From NCBI GenBank assembly GCA_003151985.1, contig PLZC01000065.1:1-45168 (forward strand): a DNA stretch of 45,168 nucleotides, read 5' to 3'. Origin of the DNA: Acidobacteriaceae bacterium (GTDB taxonomy: Bacteria > Acidobacteriota > Terriglobia > Terriglobales > Acidobacteriaceae). Below the pieces are notes generated by a model that was not told the origin of the DNA, ran no database searches, and saw only the letters and a program-made list of their open reading frames with translations. The position numbers and the translations under genes were made by a program. The stretch's first letter is position 1. Every line of letters starts with the position of its first letter. Below are positions 33,508-40,903 of this stretch, piece after piece.

Positions 33508-34067
33508 AGGACAATCCCGGTAAATTCATTCGTCAAGAGAGGATGAGCCGCATCGCGAGGCGACCGCTCGATCACTGTCTCGGGCCAGCGAATGTCGAGC
33601 CGACTGTCGAGCGCGTTCAGGCCGCCTTCGGCCTCCGGATGATAAGGAGCGGTATGAAGATAGAGCATCTCGCAGTCTTCCGTCAGGGTTTGAAAGCCGT
33701 GGGCAAAGCCCTCCGGTATCAGCAGAGTTCTGTGGTTGACGGCGCTGAGAATCTCCGCGTGCCACTGTAGAAATGTTGGCGAGCCTGAGCGCAGATCGAC
33801 GGCCACATCGAAGACCTCGCCGCGCAGGCAGCTCACGATCTTGGTTTCTGCATGGGGCGGATACTGAAAGTGAAGGCCGCGCACGGCGCCACTCTTGGCG
33901 GTCAGGGTGCGGTTGATCTGCGCAATGCCTCTGCCCAGAAGCAGCGGCTGTAGTTCTTCCCCGCAGAAGATCCGCTCCAGGTAGCCGCGCTGGTCGCCGA
34001 TCGGATGGCGCTGAATCAGCTTCAGCCCCTGGAGCGGTGTGTCGAGAAGGTCGAAGCGGAGACTCAT
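33504..34067 (-). CDS. dTDP/CDP-4-keto-6-deoxysugar 3,5-epimerase (RmlC-like)
   Basis: A 187-residue cupin of the RmlC family. Visible: LIQRHPIGDQRGYLERIFCG, the catalytic His in AVRGLHFQYPPHAETKIVSC, LRGEVFDVAVDLRSGSPTF, IPEGFAHGFQTLTEDCEMLY and LHTAPYHPEAEGGLNALD with the Tyr region. It epimerises C3 and/or C5 of a 4-keto-6-deoxyhexose. Since it is coupled to rfbG (ATGA overlap at 34064-34067) and to the C-methyltransferase (33504-33507), the substrate is probably CDP-linked, not dTDP-linked as in rhamnose synthesis. No rmlA, rmlB or rmlD is present in the window. Confidence 0.92.
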   Translation of the reverse strand: MSLRFDLLDTPLQGLKLIQRHPIGDQRGYLERIFCGEELQPLLLGRGIAQINRTLTAKSGAVRGLHFQYPPHAETKIVSCLRGEVFDVAVDLRSGSPTFLQWHAEILSAVNHRTLLIPEGFAHGFQTLTEDCEMLYLHTAPYHPEAEGGLNALDSRLDIRWPETVIERSPRDAAHPLLTNEFTGIVL

Positions 34068-35167
34068 CGCTGGCCCGCCGCTTCGTAGGCGTCGATTTGC
34101 TCAAGGCTGAAAGCGGCCATCTCCGCGCCACCGGCCCAGGCCTTATACCAGGCGACGGTTTGCGCCAGCGCCTGATCCAGCGGCCAGCGCGGTCTCCATC
34201 CAAGCTCACTGCGGGCGAGCGTACTGTCAAGGCGGAGCGAGCCAGCCTCGTGTGCGTTCTGGGGCGAGGACGCGCACTCCACGCGCGCGCCCTCGCCCCA
34301 GAGCCGCGCTGTGGTCTCGGCAATCTCGCCCACGGTGGCATCGCCGCCGGCATCTGGTCCGAAATTCCAAGCCTTGGCAAATTTAGCGCCATCCGGGGCA
34401 AAAAGGCGCTGGGCCAGTTGCAGATAGCCGGCGAGCGGCTCCAAAACATGCTGCCAGGGCCGCACCGCACTCGGGAAGCGAAGGTGTACACATTCACCCT
34501 TAACGAAGGCTCTCACACAGTCTGGAATCAAGCGGTCGGTAGCCCAATCGCCGCCGCCGATCACATTGCCTGCCCGAACTGTAGCCACGCTGGCTGGGTG
34601 ACCGTTTTGTCCCGTAAAGAAACTCGCGCGATAACTGGCCGCAACAATCTCGGCCCCCGCTTTGCTGGCGCTGTAGGGATCGTGGCCGCCGAGCGGATCG
34701 ATCTCGCGATACGGATACGCCCCTTCACAGTTTTCATACACCTTGTCGGTGGTGATGAGGACCAGTGCGCGTACCGTGGGGACGGCGCGCACCGCCTCCA
34801 GCACATTCGCCGTTCCCATGACATTGGTGGTCAGAGTGCCCAGCGGGTCGCGATAGCTCGCCAGCACCAAGGGTTGAGCAGCAAGATGGAAGACGATCTC
34901 CGGCTTCGCATTGTTGAGCGCCACCTTCAGCCGCGCAAGATCGGCCAGATCGGCACGTGTATCCGTCGCAAGCGCTGTGCCAATACCGGCGGATTCAAAA
35001 AGACTGGGCTCGGTCGGCGGATTGAGTGCATAGCCATGTACCGTGGCGCCAAGCCGATGCAGCCAAAGCGCCAACCAGCCGCCCTTGAAGCCGGTGTGGC
35101 CAGTGACTAAGATACGCTTGCTAGCATAGAATCCGCCGAAAACGGCTTGTGGCGCAATAACGCTCAC
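34064..35167 (-). CDS. rfbG: CDP-glucose 4,6-dehydratase
   Basis: A 367-residue extended SDR enzyme making CDP-4-keto-6-deoxyglucose from CDP-glucose. Motifs: RILVTGHTGFKGGWLALWLH, FHLAAQPLVLASYRDPLGTL, ITTDKVYENCEGAYPYREID, DPYSASKAGAEIVAASYRAS with YxxxK, and NVIGGGDWATDRLIPDCVRA. HTGFKGGWL is diagnostic for this enzyme. The GTG start at 35167 overlaps the rfbF stop as GTGA; the longer frame to 35200 reads inside rfbF. It directly follows its partner rfbF. Length is normal. Confidence 0.95.
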   Translation of the reverse strand: MSVIAPQAVFGGFYASKRILVTGHTGFKGGWLALWLHRLGATVHGYALNPPTEPSLFESAGIGTALATDTRADLADLARLKVALNNAKPEIVFHLAAQPLVLASYRDPLGTLTTNVMGTANVLEAVRAVPTVRALVLITTDKVYENCEGAYPYREIDPLGGHDPYSASKAGAEIVAASYRASFFTGQNGHPASVATVRAGNVIGGGDWATDRLIPDCVRAFVKGECVHLRFPSAVRPWQHVLEPLAGYLQLAQRLFAPDGAKFAKAWNFGPDAGGDATVGEIAETTARLWGEGARVECASSPQNAHEAGSLRLDSTLARSELGWRPRWPLDQALAQTVAWYKAWAGGAEMAAFSLEQIDAYEAAGQR

Positions 35168-35934
35168 CAAATTCTCCAAGGCGCCTCGCCAGAGACCCAA
35201 AGCTCTTCAAGCTGATTCTTGTCGCGCAAAGTGTCCATGGGCCGCCAAAAACCGTGATGTTCAAACGCCATGAGCTCGCCTTGGTTGGCCAGTTCCATGA
35301 GCGGCCCGCCTTCCCAACTGGAGTCGTCGCCCTCAATCAGTTCAAGACACTTGGGCGAGAGCACGAAAAAGCCCCCATTGATCAGGCCGCCATCGCCGGC
35401 AGGCTTTTCGATGAAGTTGGTCACCCGGGCGTCTGTGGTATGCAAGGCGCCGTAACGGCCAGGGGGTTGCACGGCCGCAATAGTGGCCAGCTTGCCGTGC
35501 TTGCGATGGAAGGCAATTTCCTCGGTGATATTGATGTCGGCAACCCCATCGCCATAGGTGAAACAAAAGCTTTGTTCATCGCAAATGTAGGGTGCGACGC
35601 GCTTGAGACGACCGCCGGTCAGCGTAGCATCCCCGGTATCGACCAACGTCACCTTCCAAGGCTCGGCGTGCCGCTCTAAAACGTGCATTGTGTTGTTGGC
35701 GATGTCGAAGGTGACATCCGACATGTGCAAGAAGTAGTTGGCGAAGTACTCCTTGATGACATAGCCTTTGTAACCACAGCAGATAACAAACTCGTTCACG
35801 TCATGGGAGGAGTAGAGCTTCATGATATGCCAGAGAATCGGCTTACCGCCAATCTCGATCATAGGCTTAGGCTTGATGTTGGTTTCTTCGGAAATGCGGG
35901 TTCCGAGACCGCCAGCGAGGATAACTGCTTTCAT
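35164..35934 (-). CDS. rfbF: Glucose-1-phosphate cytidylyltransferase
   Basis: A 256-residue nucleotidyltransferase making CDP-glucose from CTP and glucose-1-phosphate. The start MKAVILAGGLGTRISEETNI, then KPKPMIEIGGKPILWHIMK, is typical. HDVNEFVICCGYKGYVIKEY, FCFTYGDGVADINITEEIAF and INGGFFVLSPKCLELIEGDD follow. These match RfbF more closely than RmlA or GalU. It is the first gene of the CDP-sugar module and is coupled to rfbG. The ATG has only a weak upstream site. A 138-base gap separates it from the Wzz-like gene, so a separate promoter could lie there, but I could not identify one. Confidence 0.95.
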   Translation of the reverse strand: MKAVILAGGLGTRISEETNIKPKPMIEIGGKPILWHIMKLYSSHDVNEFVICCGYKGYVIKEYFANYFLHMSDVTFDIANNTMHVLERHAEPWKVTLVDTGDATLTGGRLKRVAPYICDEQSFCFTYGDGVADINITEEIAFHRKHGKLATIAAVQPPGRYGALHTTDARVTNFIEKPAGDGGLINGGFFVLSPKCLELIEGDDSSWEGGPLMELANQGELMAFEHHGFWRPMDTLRDKNQLEELWVSGEAPWRIW

Positions 35935-36072
35935 TTCAGAACAACGCTTTCCTTTTCAAGGCGATATACTCGTTTTACGTTCGTTTCGATCTGGTCCTTG
36001 AAAATCGCAGGCAGATGGGACGTACTATGAGACACGTTCTATGATTATCCCTCGTGAGGAGTCTACGACGAG

Positions 36073-37149
36073 TTACCGATGCTTCTCTGGTCCATGTAAC
36101 CGCGCGTGAATCCAGCTCATTCCAGGCAGACTCCAAAACCACTGTTGAGAGTTCAGCGTAGTGCCGGCAATCTCTGTCACCAGTTTCTTCCGTTCATCCT
36201 GTGCATCCATCCCATCCCAGAAAGAGGTAGCAAGCACTAAAATGCATGCCACGAAGAGAGAGAGCATGGCACCCAACATCACGATCGCTCGCCGGGCTGG
36301 ACCAGACTTGCGCTGCGGCAGATTGGCCACATCCAGAACGCGTACCGTGGGAATCTCCTTTGCCTCTTGAACCCTAGCTGTTTCATACTGCCTGGTCAGT
36401 GCATCCCAGACTACTTCCTCGACACGCACTCTTCGCTCCAAGTCAAAATATGTGAGGCCAAGACCAGGCAATTCGCTGACAGAAGGGTAGGGAGAATCGT
36501 TCACATCGAGCTTATGGTCTTCAGTCGATCCCATCATCATGTTTATTTGTCGCTGGAGCTCTGCAATGCGTGCGTGCGCAGCCCGAATCCTTACATTGTC
36601 TTCCGAAAAGCTCTGCCGCAGTCCGGCGAGTTCGCAGCGGGCAGCTACCAACTGGTCTTGCAGCTTAAGCCCTGACTCCACCATTGCTTTTCCTTGGGAA
36701 GGAACATCGATCGTTTTGTTTTTCGTAGAAAACTGACTAAGGGCTTTAGCGGAATCATCCAGGTCCTTCTTAATCTCCTTTAGGCGCTCTTCCAGAAAGA
36801 TTCGCTCTCGTCGAGCGGCGGAAGTGCTGTTGTTGGTCACGACGCGATCCAGTTCTGCAACGTATCCCTGTGCTATGTTCGAAGCGAGCACCGGATTCTT
36901 GGCAGTAACACTGACCGAAATGATACCGGTCTTTGTATTTTCTACAATGTGGCTATCAGCCGCCAGGTGTTTTCTGGCGTCCTCGACAAAGTGAACCTTA
37001 TAGTAACGAACGAGATCGAAACGCCTCACCAGACTCTCCTGAACTGCCCGACTTCCCAAGATACCGCTGAATAGCGCGCCCGGGGTCTTCATTCCCAGCG
37101 CTGCGCTGCCAACACTAGCAGCAGGACCAGCAGATGAAAGCAAGCTCAT
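36073..37149 (-). pseudogene. Wzz/GumC-like chain-length protein, N-terminally truncated
   Basis: A 358-residue frame matching the polysaccharide co-polymerase (Wzz) family without its start. Sequence from residue 1 (LLSSAG, then ALGMKTPGALFSGILGSRAV) corresponds to an internal periplasmic part of family members. The first transmembrane helix and following strand are absent, and an in-frame TGA lies about 36 bases upstream of the ATG. A coiled-coil stretch (about 105-205), a second family block (LPGLGLTYFDLERRVRVEEV), the proline-rich LDVANLPQRKSGPARR and one membrane helix (288-310) remain. There is no ribosome binding site at the ATG. Upstream 37150-37322 does not encode a membrane helix in any minus frame that I could see. 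Likely inactive, or anchored only by the C-terminal helix. Confidence 0.75.
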
Positions 37150-37322
37150 CAGGTTGGAATTGGTAGGGAGGGTAGAACGTCTTCAAGTTCATCTTCGGAC
37201 TCGCTTTCAATTCAACATCGGCTATATCTGGATTGCGGGGACTTAATGAGTTTTCAAGCCACTTCGATTATCAAAGCCTCCGCCAGCTTCAACCACATGC
37301 TGTTGATTCTGTCTATCGAAAC

Positions 37323-38336
37323 TCAATACATGGCGGCATAGATAGAGGCTGAGGCCGCGGAACTCAGGATGGTCTGGCTATTGGTAAGGATCGCCTTGAT
37401 CTTACTCGTCGGTACATACAGTACGTCCGTCGGCTGTAGTTGCACATCTGTTCTTTGCCCGTGCAGCATTTTGTTGAACGGCAGTGCTATGTCGACCTCT
37501 GTGCCATCGGCATTCCGGCGAAGCAGGTAGATTGTACCGGTCGACGCCGCTATCGTTGTCCCATTGGCCAATGAGATAGCTTGCCGCACGTCGAGCTTGC
37601 CTTCTTCCTGCATCACATACCCGCCTGGACGAGTCACTGCGCCCAGCACGTAGACGATGCCTGCCCGCTTTACCTGCACTGTATCCCCGGGATAGACGAG
37701 TACATTCTCAATTGTCTGTGGATCTGAGCCTTTCGAATAGTGCACCAATACCGGTTCGGCAGGTTTGCTGTTGGAGATGATCTGAACTTCATTCCCTGCA
37801 AGCAATGCAGGCCCTCCTGCAAGCGCCAAGACCTCAACCAGCTTGTGCGGAACCAGCAGGGGATACTTTCCGGGGCTGGTCACTTCGCCGATGATGGTTA
37901 CTTCAGGCGCAGTGTATTCGATGACCGTGAGCGTAACCTGGGGATCGTTCAGAAAATGTTCGTCCAAGAGCCTTTTCTTAATCTGCGCTCTTGCGTCAGC
38001 AGCCGTTTCGCCTGCAACGTGAACTGTTCCTAGAATGGGTACGATTATGTCGCCTAGGTCGTCAATGCGGAAGGTACCTGCGAAGTCAGAGTCTTCGAGA
38101 ACATTCAAGCTCAGCAGAAACCCGGGGGCTAACTTCAACTTTACGAAATCTTCTGGCACCATCCTCAGATCGGGGTTAGACACTGCAGCAGGAACATCAG
38201 CGCGGTTTCGGGTAGTCGAGTAGTTCGGCATCTGCTGCATGTTGACCTGGGCAACGCCTGCTTCCGGAAGCGAAACGAGCAAAACAGCCGCAGTAAAAGA
38301 TGCGTAAAGAAGAATACGCTTCAGCCTATGCATCAT
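37323..38336 (-). CDS. wza: Polysaccharide export protein (Wza/GumB-like)
   Basis: A 337-residue exported protein that forms or contributes to the outer-membrane/periplasmic export channel. GGAGGAG lies a few bases before the ATG at 38336; the frame opens 15 codons earlier inside wzc. The signal peptide is MMHRLKRILLYASFTAAVLL, ending near AGVAQ. The Poly_export domain has KLKLAPGFLLSLNVLEDSDF, FRIDDLGDIIVPILGTVHVA and DARAQIKKRLLDEHF. Two SLBB domains follow (VTIIGEVTSPGKYPLLVPHK, and VYVLGAVTRPGGYVMQEEGK). The signal peptide has no lipobox cysteine, while Wza and GumB are usually lipoproteins. The last 25 residues are Ala/Ser rich, perhaps a barrel-forming helix. It overlaps the end of wzc by 11 bases. 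Confidence 0.92.
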   Translation of the reverse strand: MMHRLKRILLYASFTAAVLLVSLPEAGVAQVNMQQMPNYSTTRNRADVPAAVSNPDLRMVPEDFVKLKLAPGFLLSLNVLEDSDFAGTFRIDDLGDIIVPILGTVHVAGETAADARAQIKKRLLDEHFLNDPQVTLTVIEYTAPEVTIIGEVTSPGKYPLLVPHKLVEVLALAGGPALLAGNEVQIISNSKPAEPVLVHYSKGSDPQTIENVLVYPGDTVQVKRAGIVYVLGAVTRPGGYVMQEEGKLDVRQAISLANGTTIAASTGTIYLLRRNADGTEVDIALPFNKMLHGQRTDVQLQPTDVLYVPTSKIKAILTNSQTILSSAASASIYAAMY

Positions 38337-40695
38337 TTGATTTCTCCTCCCCGTATTGCGAGCCATAGGCATCATACTCATATCCGTAGTCGTATCCGCC
38401 GATACTTCTGCTCATTCGATTCACCACGAAACCAATCACCGGCATCCCATTGCGCTCAATTAAGTGAGTCGCGCGGTTGAGATACGGCCTGGTGACAGCA
38501 CCTGCCTGAGCCACCCATAGAACAGCGTCTACTTTCGACGATATTGAAACAGCATCAGTCACCAGAAGCGCGGGGGGACTATCGACGAACACGATGTCGT
38601 AATCGGAACGGAGTTGTTCGAGGAGGTCATCGAAAGTGGTTGACCCGAGAATCTCCGATGGCATTGGGGGGCGCGGACCTGCCGGCAGGATATCCAGCGT
38701 CGGCACGTACACTCCGCGAAGAATCGCCTGATCACTCGCACAGGAACCGGCCAGCACATTGCTAAGCCCGAGTTCGCCAGGGAAATCCATTTTATGCTTC
38801 AACTTCGGTCGACGCATGTCAGCTTCGATGAGAATGACCCTCTTGTTATGCTGCGCGAAGGCGACGGCCAGGTTCGCGCTTACGGTAGTTTTGCCCTCAC
38901 CCGGGATGCAGCTGGTAACCAGGATAACTTTGGGTCCCCCGCCAGCACGAGAGAGCATGATCGAGGTGCGCAACCCGCGGAAGGCTTCCGCGGCGGCCGT
39001 ATCAGGGTGTTCCAACATCCAAACTGGCAGTGGGCCGGGAGCCTCCTCAGAGACCACAGTGTGCTTTTCCTTCAGCCGCTGTGCGGCGTTCGCCAGTCGT
39101 ACGCTATAAGTCCGACCCTTCTCCTCAAAGCTGGGGATCACGCCAATCACCGGCCTTCCAGTGATCTGCTCCACTTCCAAGGGATCACTCACTGTCCTAT
39201 CAAAACCATCGGCGGCGAACGCTGTGGAAAGCCCAAAGAACACCCCCAAAAGCATTCCCATTGTAAGGTTAGCCAGACGCCTCGGGCGGATGGGAATGGA
39301 TTGCGAGCGAGCGGGATCGACGATTGTGATATTCGTGGCCTTGAGCCCCGCAGAAACATTTGCTTCCTGCAGCTTGGTGAAGAGGTCTTCATAGAGCTTT
39401 TTGCGCGAGTATGCTTCCTGGCTCAGTACAGCAAATTGAACGGTCTTCTCATTAAGCTTGCTTGCCTCCGACTGCTGCTCGTCGAACCGCCGGTGAAGCT
39501 CACGCTCAGTCTGTTGCGCCAACTGAAAATCAGCTTGCGCACGCCGGCTGATCTGCTGCAGTTCATGCCGGATCTGCTCATCCACTGCACGCAATTGGGT
39601 TTGCACCTCCTTGAGGTGACGGTTGTTCGCCCCAAACGTAGTCGACACTTCGGCTAGATTGATGTTCAATTGATCTTGTTGCTGCTGTAGCTGTTGGAGG
39701 TTCGACACTCCACCGCCTTGCGTGAGCACCATCGATTTGCTTTGCACCGCCAAAGGATCATTCCCGAGCCCAAGAATCACATCGCCATTGCCGGTTCGCA
39801 CAAGGCGGTAAATCGCCTCCTTTTCGATCCGATTCGCCTCAGCTGCGGTCAGCTCGGCATTCAACGCATCGAGCTTCTGGATTACGACACTATGGATCTG
39901 GCCCTCGCCCGTGGAATCGCTCCCTGAACCCGTCGGCATCAGGTTCAAGCTGAGTATCCCGCTCTCTTTTTCAAAATCGGTGAGCTTCTTCTCTGAATCT
40001 TCGACGTTCGTCTTGAGCTCCGACAACTGCTTCGTCAACCAATCCGAGGCCTCGCTCGTCGCATTGTAGTGAGATTGGAGGTACTGATTCTTGTAGCTGT
40101 CGATAATCGCGTTCGCAATCTGCGCTGCCTGTTGCGGGTCGTGACTCTCGTAGGCAACCTGTATCAATCGTGTTCCGCGAATCGGATTCACTTTCAAATT
40201 AGCTTTGAAAATGCGTAACAACCGCGTCCGAGTCCCAGGCGATTCTTCAAGCGGCAATCCCTTCTCCGTATCCGGGCCCTCTTTGGCTGCGAAGGTTGGC
40301 TGCGAGGCAAGTCCGAGACGCTGAATCACTGCAAGAGCCAGTGAGTCGCCCTGGAGGATTGTGGTCTCGGTCTGCTGGTCAACCAGAAGGCCGGCGTCCC
40401 CCGAGCCTGCCTGCTGAGACAATATGTCCGCCAATCCCAAATCCATGGAGCCGCCGCTGCTCTTGGTCAACTCAATCGTTGCAGTTGCCTCATACACTGG
40501 TTTCGTCATAACAGTAATAACCATCGCCAACAACAAACAGATCAGAATGGTGCCAATGATCCATTTAAACCGTCTGGTCACGGTTCGCAATAGACCGTGC
40601 AGCCCACGTAGCTGGACGAATTGTTGCAGGTCATGTGGCTGCAGCATTCCAGCTAGTTTTTCGTTTGTTCCGCTGTGAGCTTCGTCGTTATTCAC
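38326..40695 (-). CDS. wzc: Wzc-like tyrosine autokinase with Wzz domain
   Basis: A 789-residue inner-membrane protein controlling chain length and export. Wzz part: first helix about 44-63 (WIIGTILICLLLAMVITVMT), a large periplasmic coiled-coil region to about 470, second helix about 475-495. The BY-kinase domain has Walker A SCIPGEGKTT (595-604), Walker A' ILIEADMRRP (621-630), Walker B IVFVDSPP (701-708), and a C-terminal tyrosine cluster of six Tyr between 768 and 781 (GGYDYGYEYDAYGSQY), where autophosphorylation occurs in this family. The start is GTG at 40695 with AAGGA 6 bases upstream. It overlaps wza by 11 bases. All motifs are intact. Confidence 0.95.
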   Translation of the reverse strand: MNNDEAHSGTNEKLAGMLQPHDLQQFVQLRGLHGLLRTVTRRFKWIIGTILICLLLAMVITVMTKPVYEATATIELTKSSGGSMDLGLADILSQQAGSGDAGLLVDQQTETTILQGDSLALAVIQRLGLASQPTFAAKEGPDTEKGLPLEESPGTRTRLLRIFKANLKVNPIRGTRLIQVAYESHDPQQAAQIANAIIDSYKNQYLQSHYNATSEASDWLTKQLSELKTNVEDSEKKLTDFEKESGILSLNLMPTGSGSDSTGEGQIHSVVIQKLDALNAELTAAEANRIEKEAIYRLVRTGNGDVILGLGNDPLAVQSKSMVLTQGGGVSNLQQLQQQQDQLNINLAEVSTTFGANNRHLKEVQTQLRAVDEQIRHELQQISRRAQADFQLAQQTERELHRRFDEQQSEASKLNEKTVQFAVLSQEAYSRKKLYEDLFTKLQEANVSAGLKATNITIVDPARSQSIPIRPRRLANLTMGMLLGVFFGLSTAFAADGFDRTVSDPLEVEQITGRPVIGVIPSFEEKGRTYSVRLANAAQRLKEKHTVVSEEAPGPLPVWMLEHPDTAAAEAFRGLRTSIMLSRAGGGPKVILVTSCIPGEGKTTVSANLAVAFAQHNKRVILIEADMRRPKLKHKMDFPGELGLSNVLAGSCASDQAILRGVYVPTLDILPAGPRPPMPSEILGSTTFDDLLEQLRSDYDIVFVDSPPALLVTDAVSISSKVDAVLWVAQAGAVTRPYLNRATHLIERNGMPVIGFVVNRMSRSIGGYDYGYEYDAYGSQYGEEKSNDA

Positions 40696-40891
40696 GCTTT
40701 GTCCTTATGAGTTCGGCGATCGATTCGCCTGGAGATGCATTCGCAGCCTGTGAAGGATGAGAATAGTGCTGTTCGCTACCCTTGCCACCTAATTTGGAGA
40801 AGGGCCGAATCGGGTGGTCTTCCTTCGATGGTGCATCGATAACGGGTGCACCGAATTCTGAATTTCGCACGGCCAGACTCAGGTCACGCAC
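40688..40891 (-). CDS. Small open frame before wzc, hypothetical (67 aa)
   Basis: This GTG-started frame fills the gap between the dehydratase stop (40904) and the wzc start, and its TAA overlaps the wzc GTG by 8 bases. The peptide is polar with a conserved-looking end (GESIAELIRTKRE) and no signal or membrane helix. The coupling to wzc is the main argument for it. No domain is recognised and no upstream site is obvious, so it may be chance. Confidence 0.3.
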   Translation of the reverse strand: MRDLSLAVRNSEFGAPVIDAPSKEDHPIRPFSKLGGKGSEQHYSHPSQAANASPGESIAELIRTKRE

Positions 40892-40903
40892 GGCGCATTG
40901 AAT

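Noticed and set aside
34037-35110. Long plus-strand open frame (357 codons) opposite rfbG
   Set aside because: Antisense to a diagnostic CDP-glucose dehydratase; no domain and no ribosome binding site.
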